64,000 nucleotides of DNA from NCBI GenBank assembly GCA_036023115.1, contig JAYKKT010000046.1, forward strand, positions 7,721,001-7,785,000, read 5' to 3'. The position numbers and the translations under genes were made by a program. Shown piece by piece: positions 49,590-62,517 of this stretch. Position 1 is the first letter of the stretch, and every line of letters starts with the position of its first letter. The notes beneath the pieces were generated by a model that did not search any database, was not told the origin of the DNA, and saw only the letters and a program-made list of their open reading frames with translations. The stretch comes from Brasenia schreberi (lineage: Eukaryota > Streptophyta > Magnoliopsida > Nymphaeales > Cabombaceae).

Positions 49590-52500
49590 ATGGGGGAATT
49601 AGCAGAGACTCAGGTGTGCACGGCGGGTACCATACAAGTTTGGAGAACGCTGCTTAATTGGTTTTCGTTTCTGTTTCAAATCTTCATTCAATTGTTCAAG
49701 GGAACGTCGTTCTTCGCTCGGATTTTTGCCTTCTTTGGACTTCGCCACTCATTGCTCTCGACCCCCTTCAGGCCTCTCCCCGTAGAAATCCAACCGGAAG
49801 AGGCTCCTGCGATGCCTCAGGAGAAGCCCCTCGATAGGCTTACGGTGTGACTGTCTTTTCTTCTCTTTGTATATATCTACTGCGATTGCGGAAGAAAAAA
49901 ATGTGGGTTGTTGTGCTTTAGATCGTCACAAGTATTGTTTGTTATGGTTATGATTGGCGCTAGAATTTTATTTCAGGAAGTTGGTGTCTTCTTTCGAAGG
50001 TGATCTTGTAAAATAAAGCTTCATACTTCTTGATTAGATCGATGGGTGGTTTATTTTTCCTATATAAAATAAAATTTGAAGTCCGTGCCCCTCGTCTTAC
50101 GAGATCTTCTAGGCCCAAGTTTTGCTTCATGGTATTGGAATTACCATGTTAATGTTCATTGTCCCTTTACTACTTTTGATTTGTTGGTTGTATGGTTGGT
50201 TCCCGTAACATCTGCCCGCGAAGGCTCAGGATTCTAGTATTTATCACGAAATTTTGTTAAAAATTCTATCTTGTATAGAGAATGGAAGATGTTTTCTGTT
50301 GATTAGATTGGGAGCAGTGTTTGTCATGGAATTGAATTATTTTTCTGGCTTAAAAGATGAGGAGACGTGTTCAATTTTGATGAACTCAGGTGAGTGATTC
50401 GTCTGGTTTTTTTTTTTCTGGGACGAAATTCATTTGATTGCAGGCCTTTAAGAGTCTTCTGTCTAACTGGTTTCGTAAAGTATTTGTTCTCTATAAAGTC
50501 ATAATTATGGCATATCCTAGCCTCAAACTGTGCCTTTTGAGTCATAACAGAGCTACAGTTTCTGGAACTGGTCGAGATATTGCTTCCCCATTTCTAAGGC
50601 ACGTCTACTAGGTTGGCTGTAGAATGAATATTAGTACGTTTTGTTGATAACAACAAGCTATTAAATTTACCTTGTTTAATTCAGGACATGCTGCGCAAGA
50701 ATTAGAAAGGTATGCCTTCAATTTTTTTTGTTATAGTCTCCTCGGTGTTATCACTCTAAGGAGAGGCAAGGAGTTTCGTGGTTGGATACCATGTTCTGGG
50801 ACTTAAGTGATCAAGTGCATCTGGAGACTAAGATCACTGTGACAATACCAGAATTAAATTTTAGGAGTTCTCTGGTTTGATCGACAGCTATGTGGTTGGT
50901 GGGGATGTTTACTTCAAAATCTATTTAGCACTGAAATTGTAAGTATAACTTGATGCTGAACATGTTAGGTTGAAGGAGGTTAGCGGTTATGCTACTCCGT
51001 CCAGGGTTGATATTCAGGAAATAAATATGCATCCTACTTGATACTTGTCAATGCAACCAAAATTTAATCCATAGATTGCCGTGCTCTTAGGGACTTGGCA
51101 TGGATGAATCAACCTTGAGTAAAACACTGTATCCTTGTACACTCATGGGTACATATCTAGTACAACATGTACGTGGATATGTGTTTGTCTATGCAGGGTA
51201 AACATACTTTAGATACTCATTAGAGACGATCTATCCTATGATGATCACTGATTATTTAACAAAAGGGATTGCACCATTAAGGCTCTGTAGGACCTTGTTT
51301 AGCTAGAACACACAAAACAACTTCGTGACATCACCACTAATTCAATCAAGTATCGATTTACCAGTTTTTACATGAACCATCAACCTAGAATTAGTCAATT
51401 TTCTGCCCTCGGCATCAAGTATGCTATCACATACAATGAGGTCTCTTTAATCTCCTCGGTTTCATGCTTCATTTTGAAGCTTGCAGTTTTCACTAGCTTT
51501 ATTCTGAGGTTTTGCGCATGCCATGTGTTTAGCGTCTGTTTCTCATTCATTCATGAGATCAGATAACACGAAGTTTGAAACAGGAAACGACCTTTCTCAC
51601 TACTGGATCAACTTCTTGAGGTTCATTTACCTATCCAGTAAGCTATCTCATCCAACAAATTGTTTGAGAGAAACGCATTGAAACAAGAAATGCTGAGGCA
51701 ACAATCCTGAGTAATGGCCTCCTTGCTAGAAGGCAATGGAGCGCTATAATATGCAATAGAAGATTGATGAAGGAATGGTGGCAGAATGAAAATAAGTTTT
51801 CTTCACTTGGTGTTGAACGATTTTGTTTACTTCTCAACACTGCATAGGGGAACTTGACTGAGTATTAGTTCAATACCACCATTAGATCATTTTCAATACC
51901 CAGAACTGGATGGAACTTATTCGATTTTCACACTGCTGGTCATGGAAAAAATCCCAAACCAACTAACTGATCTTTCTTCCATGTGGCAATGGAATGAGCA
52001 TTGATTTTGCTATGTTTATTCTTGTATTAGCTTCTTGTGTGCGCTGCACTGCTCACTCTTGGCTTAAACATCACGGTATAGTTCCATTGTCTTGGATACC
52101 CAAACAGCCTTAGTTTATTGGCTTCATAGCATAATCTAGTTTTCTTAACCCTTAAAAGGAATTGTTCAAGCATGTTCTTATTGGCTTTGAATGCGGTATT
52201 TTTTCCCAAATATTTTGAGCAGGGCAAGGTTTTTCTTATTTTTGAATCAGCTTAGATTGAACAAACTGCCTTTAAAGTAAGCAAAACCCCACCGCAATCT
52301 GTAATTATGTGCCTCTTTTAGCGACCACCTTTTCTCTTATATGCTCTTGTACAATTGGAAATTCATCAAATCTGCGACCAGAATTTCTATGGGTTTTAAT
52401 GCTATTTATATTATGGATCTGTTAGTTACAAAACTAGATTTTGAAAGTATTAAAAGAGGTAGAGAATGACCACAAAAGTGTTGGAAAGAAACAATAAAGA

Positions 52501-54490
52501 ATGATCTAGCTTATTGTGAGTTAACTGCTAACATGGCACATGATAGAGCTCTGTGGAAACAAAGAATCCATGTAGCCGACCCTGTCTAGTATGGGAAAAG
52601 GCTTAGTTGTTGTTGTTGTATCTGGTAGTTACAAAATTATTCAAGAGAATACAGTCTTTGCCATCTTCAGGAAAGTCAGGAAGGAAGTTGTAGAAGTGGC
52701 TCCAACTAGCCGTATTCACTCTCTTGTTCCTTTAGATTTCCCAGTATTGACTTCTGAAATGTTGCAGGTGGTACTTGATTTAGATGAGACACTCGTGTCC
52801 TCTTATGAGACATCTAGCTTATCAGCTGCTGTTCGCAACCAAGCTACTGAAGGTGGACTAAAATGGTTTGAGCTGGAGTGCATATCTGGTGACAAGGTAG
52901 GTGTGCTAGAACTGCAAACTTCAAACACAAACATTCAGAGAAACACCACATTATCTAGCATGGAAAAAGTTGTTACTTGACAGAGACGCACATAGCAGCA
53001 GTAGTATGCACATGGTTGCTACTTATAAGCAACTTGAAATACCATGCTGGCTAGGTATATTTGTTCATCAAGGATATTTCAACAATATTTTATTTGAAGC
53101 AGTGATTAGAATACTTAATGGCATTAAAAAGCATGTCATTTTAGACTTCTAATGGCTCTAAAGGTTAGTGGAAAAAGATGATCAAAAGATAAGGTGGCTG
53201 AGGTTTTGCATTATCTTAATGTTAATAGAAAACACTGGATGGAGTTCATTGCTAGAAGCAAAATAATAGAATAGATTGAAGGGACAGGTTTCCTTTGAGT
53301 GGTTACTGATTGATTTCTAGCAATGGGCACACTAGTTTATGCAATTAGATTTCTAGTAATGAGAATTGTCTTAGAATCTCTATTGTATCTAATTCTTTTG
53401 TTTAGGTGTGTGTACTTGCTTTCTCTCAATGTGCATGCACTTAGATGTTTTGAGGATATGTACCGATTATGCAATTTCATGATTGAAGGATGCTGAAGGA
53501 GATCCCCGAGTAAATCATGTCACTGTGTTTGAACGCCCTGGTTTGCACGAGTTTTTGGCACGGACGAGCGAATTTGCTGATCTTGTGCTCTTTACTGCTG
53601 GCCTCGAAGGTTTGACAATCATCTATTCCATGCCTTTGTGTTCTTCCTGTTTTTGACTTTCTCTGAGTATGCAGGCTATGCCAGACCGCTTGTTGACAGA
53701 TTAGATCCTCAAAACAAGATCACATGTCGGCTTTATCGACCTTCAACTGTTACCACGTAAGTTACCAATGAGTTTTAGTTGCCTTCTCTTGGGATTTTTT
53801 CATTTTCTGTTTGCTTCAGATACACATACATACATGCACAGCACAGACAGACCCGCAAGCATGCAGGCAGATATTCTCTGCAGTTGCTAGTTTCTTTACC
53901 CTCTTTTGTATTGCTGCTGTCGTAGATATAAGTTTCTCATAGTTTTTAATCATTTTGTATCTATGAGTTGGTTAACCTTCATCCCTGAAAACGGCATATT
54001 ACCAAGTACCCTTCGACTTAAAAAAAATCATTGGTTGGAATAGAGGCTACTAATTTCTTCCTATTAGAAACTGATTGGTTGTTGGCATCTGATCTGGCTG
54101 TTGATCTCTGATTCAGGAAATACAGAGAACATGTAAAGGACCTGACATGCTTATCGAAGGATCTCTCGCGCATAGTTATCATTGACAACAATCCATTCAG
54201 TTTTCTGCTGCAGCCACTAAATGGAATACCATGTATTCCTTTTTCAGCAGGACAGCCCGAAGATGTGCAGGTGAAGTTGATGAATTGATGCGATTTTTGT
54301 TGATAGCATTCTTGCGGTGGTGCTAGCGTACCTCATTTTGGAATCATATTTTTTTCTCGAACAGCTAATAGAGGTGATCCTTCCACTACTTGAGCAACTT
54401 GCCGTGCAGAAGGATGTCCGGCCTGTTCTGTATGACCAGTACCATATGCCAGAATGGTTCCAAAAGCAAGGTATTCCCACCACTACTTAG
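49590..54490 (+). CDS. HAD-superfamily NIF/FCP1-like phosphatase with N-terminal hydrophobic segment
   Basis: Members of the NLI-interacting-factor/FCP1-like group are Asp-based protein phosphatases. Exons: 49590-49844, 52768-52896, 53489-53609, 53675-53756, 54117-54270, 54365-54490; joined 867 nt, 288 residues. Residues 1-85 hold a hydrophobic stretch (LLNWFSFLFQIFIQLFKG), a likely membrane anchor, and a Pro-rich linker. The catalytic motif DLDETLVS (DxDxT) opens exon 2. Later come YVTV-like VNHVTVFERPGLHEFL, EFADLVLFTAGLEGYARPL, YRPSTVTTKYREHVKDL and the distal acid motif IVIIDNNPFSFLLQPLNG. Exon 1 uses the ATG giving MGELAETQVC, as in relatives. The final exon can read through to KQGIPTTT and stop, like relatives ending KQGIP, or splice at 54470 to 54712 giving a different tail. 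Intron 1 (2.9 kb) carries a LINE tail 150 bp before exon 2. Substrate unknown. Confidence 0.93.
52440..52622 (+). mobile_element. RTE-type LINE, 3'-end fragment in phosphatase intron 1
   Basis: Contains GTGTTGGAAAGAAACAATAA, AATGATCTAGCTTATTGTGA, CAAAGAATCCATGTAGCCGA and CTAGTATGGGAAAAGGCTTA followed by TTGTTGTTGTTG. A well-preserved tail, so probably among the younger copies. Confidence 0.88.
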
Positions 54491-55129
54491 CCAATATAAT
54501 CTTCACTGGAAGCTTGCTGCAACCTACTTGTGATCATGGTTAGACCTCAGAATATGTAACGTATCGTCTACAAATTGTCACCCAGTTTTGCCAGTTTATG
54601 TTAAGATCAAGTTAAGGGAAGGAGAATCATACAAACTTGATAGGTGTCTAGCTGCAGGGGTGACACTAGTTGTTGTGATGACATATTTGCTGAGGTCATT
54701 ATTTGTTTCAGGCACAGCCCGGAGAATAAACTGGGCCATAGGATGTAGATAGCAGAATTTATGATTTCTTATGTCACCTGTGTATATTATTTATAGCTTT
54801 TGGCTGAAGGTTTAGCCAATCTCTACATGTATAATGTTCTGATGGGCCGGTTCATGGAAATAAATAGTTCTTGTGGATGATCGTGTTACAATACATAAAT
54901 GTAGTGCTGTTTGCACAACTTTTTATACTTGTTTTCACTTAGTTGCAAGTTCCGGACGAAATATCATAAGACGACAAAAAGTTATACTAACTTCAAATCC
55001 TCATTATGGCTCAACCAAACGAAATCATATCTGAAGTTTATGATGCATAATCATAGGAGTAGATCTGTAAAACGAACTAAATGAGATGAGCTGAGGCTTT
55101 ATTATTGTCTCATTAGTCATCTAAGCTCA

Positions 55130-55322
55130 AAAGGTGGATGGCCCTTGTATGGCTGGCCCCAAGCCTGGATAAAGGAGGAGTGTTGCTTCTGACAGCCAGC
55201 GTAGAAATTTGTCGTTCTTATCCTACATGGATTCTACAAATTATGATAGGGCTATGTGGAAACAAAAAATCCATGTTGCCAACCTAGTATGGTAAATGGG
55301 CTTAGTTGTTGTTGTTGTAGTC
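55130..55322 (+). mobile_element. RTE-type LINE, 3'-end fragment
   Basis: GGCCCTTGTATGGCTGGCCC, CAAGCCTGGATAAAGGAGGA, ACATGGATTCTACAAATTAT and GGGCTTAGTTGTTGTTGTTG in order; reads through to the TTG tail. Confidence 0.85.
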
Positions 55323-56190
55323 ATCCAAGCTCAAAAAGTTGCATGAGTTTATATGATGTCAAGTTAAAGAAGAGGAGCATGAGCTAGTTCATTTTTAAAC
55401 AAGTTCCTTTGAGAATAAATCTCGTAAAGTTCGTTTAAGATATTGCAAATTTTGTATAAATTTCATTGTCAAGATGAAACTTCCAACTTCTTTAGTAAAG
55501 TTGCAGCCATCAACACCTACTTAACCTTGCATCTCTCTTTACATGGAACATAAAGTTAGCTGAACGTGCTAAACAAGCCAATCTGAGCCTGAAATTACTT
55601 GCTTGTATTCTGATCATCTTCCTATTGCTGACAGAAGATGACTGAGCTTGAGATGAGCTTATTCATGAGCCGTTTGTTTCATTTGGCCCTACATGGGGAA
55701 AATTGTTATGTTTGAATCCAGCTTCCTCTTTCATTGGGTATAAAGTGAAGTTGAATGGACAGTGAATATCTGACCAGGTTGATAGCAAAACCTGAAAACT
55801 CATGAATTGTATATGAATCCTAAAAGTATCAATTGCGATCCCAAATTCAAGTGTTCAAACTGGCCTCCTTTAAAGATCAGGTCCGAAGGTTACTAAAATT
55901 GATTCAATTGCATGCCTATGAGAGAATTATGCTTCTGTTAGTTACCTAATGGTAACACGAAATGATGTAAGGAAACTTGGCTGAACCTAGGAAGAAATTC
56001 TCTGGCCATTTGGGTACAGTAGAAACTCAGGAACTTATAATCCATTTCTGCTTTGCCTTGTTTGTACTGCATCTTGTGATGATGAACACAAAATGGAGGA
56101 ACTCGTAATTTTACGTAGAGCTTCCAGAACAAGGCATGCTGCAATGTTCAACTTCAGCTCATGTCTGTTCTTGCTGAGGTCCTTTTGGGG

Positions 56191-56622
56191 AATAAGTGTA
56201 GAGAGGTCTCTGAAAAATTCAGTCCAATCGCTGTTCAGCTTAGGAAGTCGGCTCAAATGAAACTTCAAGTAAAAAAGACAGTAGTTTGAGACCCAGAGCA
56301 AGCGTATCTGATAGGGTCTGGTATGTGTGTGTGTGTATATATATATTATGACATTAAAAGTTCAATTTCACAATAAAGATCCAATGGAGCAAGAATTTCG
56401 TTTTGTCAATAAGTGTAGAGAGGTCTGAAAAATTCAGTCCAATCGCTGCTCAGCTTAGGAAGTCGGCTCAAATGAAACTTCAAGTAAAAAAGACAGTAGT
56501 TTGAGACCCAGAGCAAGCGTATCTGATAGGGTCTGGTATGTGTGTGTGTGTATATATATTATGACATTAAAAGTTCAATTTCACAATAAAGATCCAATGG
56601 AGAAAGAATTTCGTTTTGTCAA
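56191..56622. repeat. Recent tandem duplication, about 216 bp unit
   Basis: Copy 1 (56191-56407) and copy 2 (56408-56622) are nearly identical, each starting AATAAGTGTAGAGAGGTCT and ending TTTCGTTTTGTC. I see only a 2 bp CT difference, one C/T change, one C/A change and a small change in the TG/TA microsatellite inside the unit. Confidence 0.92.
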
Positions 56623-57763
56623 TGGAATCCAAAATTTCAAGTATTTGAATTTAATGAGTAAACTCGCTATCTATGCATGAGCTCAGCTCATTTTAAATGA
56701 GAAAATAAACTAAACAGTGGAACAAGCAACACTGGTAAGACTGCGCACAAACAGTCCTTGCTTGGCTCATCTAGAGCCTTAAGTTCCTACACTATCCTTG
56801 TAATTGACAAAATAAAACTCTATGATCCATGTGTTTCATGATTGACTCATTGTTCTCACATGTTTGACCTTTTCTTCATCGACCTGGCTGGGTTAGGTGG
56901 AGCTTTTCTTGCAATAGACTCCACGAATTTTGTTCGTCTTGGGTTCAACTGGAACGCTTTTCCTATCTTTCCCATGGAGACTGAAGTAAAGTCCAAAGTA
57001 AAGTCTTGCTGGATTCCATGCCTGGATGGATGCTTTGTCAAGACTTGACTTTCTTTTGTTTGTTTAATCATATGGTGATAGCTGTGATGTGATTTACATA
57101 GAGAACAAACAGCAATACAGGAGAAGCCCACCGATGAGCATCATGTAGATTTAATCCCATTTAGGCAATACTTTAACCTTAACCATTAATAAAACTTTGA
57201 ATTATATGGAAAGTATATAACATGACAAATATATTTTATATGAGAGAGAGATTGCTTCTACTGGATACTATTTCAAAGATTCCTTTGTGTAAACACGTAC
57301 GACACTCCGTAAGAAGATGTAAAGAAGATTCTGAAAACATCAACCTTGACTTCAGGAAAACCACGCTGGCATTTTGACACACTGGGCATCCCCTGCTGCT
57401 TCAGATTCTTCTTGCATGTTTGCTGAGGCCACTCGTCGTGTGAGACATGGAATCCATCCTTCAAGTGATTCGATTTACAGGCAAAGCAAAGGTGCCCAGA
57501 AAGAGAGAGAGAGAGAGAGAGGGAGTCTTACTATTGGAGACTAGAACGATAATCAATTAGAATTCAAAAACAAAAATTAGGGAAATAATTTAGATCCCAA
57601 ATGATTCGATAATTTCCCATTTGCATCGGACCTCAAAGAATTATAGAGATCAAGATCTCTAAAAATTTTGTAGAAAGAACAGAGGAAATGGTGGAAACAC
57701 AAGCTATAAGCTATGTGCAACTCCACTGGTCCGGTCGGTTGTTGAATCGTCCTCTCCCTCTCT

Positions 57764-59927
57764 CTATGGACTAACAGAGGAGATGCCGTTGCTGGAAACG
57801 CTGCCATGGCTTTCACTGAACATCGAAACGGCCCGCTCCAAATTAGCGACAATGTCCGTCATGCTCGGCCTCTCTTTCCCTTCCAAGTTCTGTATCCAAC
57901 TGTTCCTGCTGCCTTCATTGGTGTAATCATGGTCAGTCTCTGGACTCATCAATGACAATCCAAAATCAGAAACTCTTGCAGTCCAATTTGCGTCAAGAAG
58001 ATGTTAGAAGACTTGATATCTCTGTGAATTATAGATGGAACTGCATAATTATGGAGATACTCAATTCCTCTAGAAGCATCCAATGCGATTTTGATCCTCA
58101 TTTCCAAGAATTCAAGACACTGCTAAATTTTCCACATTGTTCTTGTCATGCAAATGATCATATAGTGCCCCATTCTTCATGTACTCATACACCAAGAGCC
58201 TTTCATCTTTCTCTTCACAGAACCCAACTAGCCTAACCAAATGCTTGTGGTGTAGCCGGGACAAGAAGGCCAATTCAGACTCAAATGCACTCTCTTTCTC
58301 TTGAAACTTCTTCATCTTAGTACCGGTTTCTCCCCTTTGATCGCCACTCGTGACCATCATGCTAGTTTGCCTCTGTACACAACACCAAAGCTTCCAGCAC
58401 CAATCTTGTTCTCAAGTGAGAAATTGTTGGTGGCTGCACAAGCTCAGCCAGGGTGAACTCCTCAGTCTTGTCATGGTGTTTTGTTGATGAGGTTCCACTC
58501 CTCTGGCGCCTCATTATCCTTGAGCTCTGACGCCTAATGGTTGATGATCTCGAAGGTGGCTATTATTAGATAAACCCTATACCATTGGAACTGCACCTCT
58601 CAGTGATTGTTGGTTGCACAGAATTATGCACTTTCTTCTTCCCCAAAACAAACTCCACTCCACAAGCAATAAATTATTGTGCAAATACCAGCAAAAGCCC
58701 CAACTGATCCAACAATGGCAAATGCCAATAAACCTTGTCAAGGTCTTTTTCGAGAGACGATGGAGGAGGAGACTGGTGGTGGGGCGGTGGTGGTGGTGCA
58801 ATGGCACTGGCTAGTGGCGTTTGAGGCCAACAAGGCTTTGGATTGCAAATGATTCCAGAGCCAGAACAGAGACTTTGAGAATCAGGAAATGTACCACACT
58901 CACTACAAGAAGATTGAACACAAGGCCCTGGAAGAACCATTCCCAATGAAGCACAAACATTGAACTAGAATTAGAAGCATCACTTATTAGACCAACCAGG
59001 ACCCCAACACATAACAGAAAAATTGAGTTGTCAATCCACAAGTGAAATTGGAACCAGAAACAATTGACTCAAAAGAAATTCCTTCTGTAACATCACAGAG
59101 AATTCAAACCCTCTACCACCCCAACAAACAACTGAACCATTTGATCTTGCGCCTAATAGCACAGCTATGCTCAGCACCAAGTGCCAACCCAGATGAAACT
59201 CTGAAAGCCTCACCTTGAAAGGAACATCCAATTGTCCAGAACTGTTGTTCCCTATGCACACCAAAACCCAGTTAATTCAATCCACAAACATGTGAACCCC
59301 AGCTACAAGACTCAACATAGACATGTTTCCCAAACTCATTTTCTATGTCATCTGGCACCATAACCATTTCCACCCCAACAGTGAACCAAAGAACTCTTCT
59401 TCTCCTTCAAGATTCCACAAGAGAAGCCAGACCCAGATGATGATTGAAGCAAATTGGTCGACCCAGATGGAAATTCAAACGTGTTATTGGTTCTCCAACA
59501 CTTTACCGTTCCGGAGCAACCTCTTGTGGCGCAAACGTGGCATCACCAACTGAGAGATTCTCCAATGGAACACTGTGTTGTTGTAAAGCCTCTTTCCTTT
59601 GGAAGGTGCCGTTGATGCACTGGTCCCAGCAATGCAAAGGCTGTAGTTACCGGACCTGAGGCCGCAGAAGAAGTCTCTGCCGCCGGCGATGCCATCGAAT
59701 GAGATCTCCGGCAACACCGCCACCCATGTCTCATTCAACACACACTTGACGATCTGCCGCGTTACTGTCCCGCTCTGGATCCCGCAAATCGTGCCGGTGC
59801 CGTATGCCACGGCCACCGTCGACATCAAGCCCAGGCCATCTGCCGCCGGAATCACCAAAACCGATCCGATCACGACCACCACTATGGTGGCTAAAGAAGA
59901 GAAAGAGAAGAAAGCGTTCTCCTTCAT
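57764..59927 (-). pseudogene. CRINKLY4-related receptor kinase (CCR3/CCR4-like) pseudogene
   Basis: CCR proteins are plasma-membrane receptor kinases with a repeat-bearing ectodomain. Intronless, like its relatives. From ATG 59927: signal peptide (SSLATIVVVVIGSVLVIP), ectodomain pieces (MSTVAVAYGTGTICGI, NGSVVCWGGRGFEFSV), a Cys-rich GPCVQSSCSECGTFP stretch (near 58.9 kb), Pro-rich linker and membrane segment (about 58.7 kb). The kinase follows: glycine loop [41 protein letters not shown] and DFGLSLM, then stop at 57764. At least five frameshifts break it (ectodomain near 59.5 and 59.3 kb; after VAIK near 58.34 kb; between HRD and DFG near 58.0 kb). At 57891/57892 the text passes from TPMKAAGTVGY to NLEGKERPSMTDIVANLE, so about 65 residues (APE, helix F, helices G-H) are gone. 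Cannot make an active kinase. Confidence 0.9.
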
Positions 59928-60008
59928 CTGTGCCTCCAAAGGAGCAGAATTGAAAGAGAAGACACAGAGAGGATGGCAAGCCGAGGCTTCATTGTGTGGG
60001 TGTGTGTG

Positions 60009-60028
60009 CAAGAGAGAGAGAGAGAGGG
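60009..60028. repeat. (GA)n upstream of the CCR-like pseudogene start
   Basis: GA run about 80 bp upstream of the former ATG, in the position of the old 5' leader. Confidence 0.8.
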
Positions 60029-60275
60029 AGATCAAAATATCCGGAAGCAGTGATTCTGGCGGGTGCAGCTGGACATTCCTGAATTCCGAAGAGAACGTAA
60101 AAAAGGCAAAAGCAAAAGGATTCAGAAAAGGAATGGGAATAAACGAGGGCAGGAATTTCAAAATGGGCAATGAATAATAAATAACCGGCGGCAAGTTGCC
60201 GTGTGGAAAGTGTGAACGGCGGAAGTATTGGTCGGAAAATTCGATCCGCCGTCCCCTTCGTCGGTGTGATTCCGT

Positions 60276-60276
60276 G

Positions 60277-60340
<64 letters not shown>
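60276..60340. repeat. Compound microsatellite (CA)n-(GA)n
   Basis: About 14 bp CA then about 50 bp GA, some 350 bp upstream of the CCR-like start. Confidence 0.95.
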
Positions 60341-60342
<2 letters not shown>

Positions 60343-60544
60343 TCACTCTCGTTTGCTGCTCTCCTGATCAGCAACCGCCGCGGATTTGAGTACAAAAGAT
60401 CAAACCCGTGCAAGACCGCACGCCTTTTTTCTTCCCTCCTTTACTGCGTTATTATTATTATTATTATTACTATCATAATCGTTATTATTATTAGTAGCAT
60501 GTTATTGATTCGCAAGACGAGTTAGCAGTCCTAATGAATATACT

Positions 60545-60720
60545 CTCCTGGATATCGAACTCATGACCTTTAATTTGGGCCTCTCTCTCTCTATTTGTTT
60601 TTTTACAAAAGGACGGCTGAAGCCTAAAACAGAAATGATAACCCAGGGAGTCGAACTCCCCACATGCTAGCAGGAGCGAGAGAGCCCTGCCAGTTGAACT
60701 TAAGCTCTGGGTGCTTAATT
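60545..60720 (-). mobile_element. tRNA-derived SINE-like relics (two box B motifs)
   Basis: Minus strand 60720-60640 reads CCCAGAGCTTAAGTTCAACT and GGCAGGGCTCTCTCGCTCC, then GTGGGGAGTTCGACTCCCTG (box B with a T-arm-like stem). A second ATGAGTTCGATATCC box B lies at 60550-60570. It does not fold as a functional tRNA: the acceptor stem and anticodon arm do not pair. Confidence 0.5.
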
Positions 60721-62371
60721 TGGGCTTCTTTACTTGCATGGTGGGGTTCAATTTGTATCCCTTGTTCATAATCATGCCGATCTGGGTTCAAAACAAAGGG
60801 TGTAACTGGGTTCAATTCAGGTCGAGATTCCGTTTACTCATCCTTTTTGAATAGAACCGAGTTTGAAATTCAGACCCGAACCCCACCATCATGATTGAGT
60901 TTCAGGTTTAGGTTGGCACAGGCGAAAGTTTGTCCGAGTGTATATATGTGAATAGCTTTGGCCATACGGCTACTTGGGTTTCAGTAGTGAATTCTTAGTG
61001 ACTTGTTTCCAAATTGTTCAGAATTTAGACACAAACCCAACCGACTGCGCTGCAGGTTCAAATATGAAATGAGTTGAGCCCAATTCGGTCTTCATGGTTT
61101 TTGAATTGATCAATCTAAATCAAATTGAACAAAAAAAAGTTGTTGGTAATGAACACCGTTGGCAAATATAAATATTAGAATAAAAGGAAAAAATCTAAAA
61201 TAAAAATACACACTCTATTCTTGTCATAATTATTTTAAGAATGATTATGGTAAAGTACCTTACCAAATGACCACATGAGGGTATGTTCCTCGTATTGCTA
61301 ATCTATATCAGTTCTAGAAAAGGCATCGATTTCAGGTTTGATTTGAATTTGGGTAGGGCATCAAACAAGTTTGATCTAATCGTTGTGAATTTGGGTTTTG
61401 AGTACTAGTTCAGGTCCAAATGAATCAAGACTAAACAACTTTTCACAGACCCAAATTGTTTCGAAAACAGGTCCATATTTGAAACCCACCATAAGAGAGA
61501 TCCATATAGCTGAACCCACTTGGTATGAAAAAGGTTCGGTTTTGGTTGGCCTCCTTGAAAATACACTTCAGCTGCCTGTCACGCACACTTTTCCTCGTCT
61601 CCACAAAAGGAAGGGAAAGAATTTCATAAAAAGGCAATTAGGTTTCACCTGCCTTGTTTTCAAACAGTGTAAATTGAAGGCAAATCTCTCTCTCTCTCTC
61701 TCTAAAAGGGCGAATTATATAAACTTGTTTCGACTTAAGCTCATAAATTTGGTGTGTGTGTGTGTGTTTGGCAATGTGGGCCCTACCTTCATGGGAAAGT
61801 AAATTCCTACCGTGGAAGGGATGTAGTGAGACCCTAAAATGAAAACTCTTCTGAGTTCACCATGTTGGTGGCGGCAGATCAGATCAGATCCAACTTTAGA
61901 GATGGATTCAGCATTCTTGAATTAGCAAAATCCATCTCTAAATCGTCAAATCAGCCCTTTTTTTCTGTTTTTCTTAAACATTGAGAAAAAAATGGGTGAA
62001 CAATATCATTTAATTTCAAAATTTGCTCAAAACTCATTCTTAGTGTTGATTCCCATTGATGAACATATAATGCGTCTAGAACAAGAGCAATCTCTCTCTC
62101 TCTCTCTCTCTCGTTTTGTTGCTAAAGAGAGTAAGGTCCAATGTGGGCTCTCACGTCGAAAGAAAACAAGCATTTACTAAACTTCTAGGAGGGCGTCTCT
62201 ACAACTTTTAGGTCTCGCTCAATTGTTTCGTCCCTCTTATAGACATGGGTAGGTCTTCAATCACTAAGAAAAGCAACCTTTTACTTTTCCAAAAGCCAGG
62301 TGAGATGATCTGATCTAAGTTGTAGTTTTTTTAATCTCTCTCTACAACGCAACTCCTCCTCCCCCTCCCTC

Positions 62372-62517
<146 letters not shown>

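Larger units (their letters stand above)
54491..57763. other. Intergenic between phosphatase and CCR pseudogene
   Basis: Begins with the phosphatase 3' UTR (an AATAAA-like GAAATAAATAG near 54858). A LINE tail lies at 55130-55322 and a recent tandem duplication at 56191-56622. 57240-57763 is the 3' flank of the kinase pseudogene, with a GA run at 57500-57522. The small frames at 55938-57131 show no recognised protein. Confidence 0.6.

Noticed and set aside
60640..60720. A tRNA gene on the minus strand
   Set aside because: The box B/T-arm looks good, but acceptor and anticodon arms do not pair; better explained as a SINE relic.
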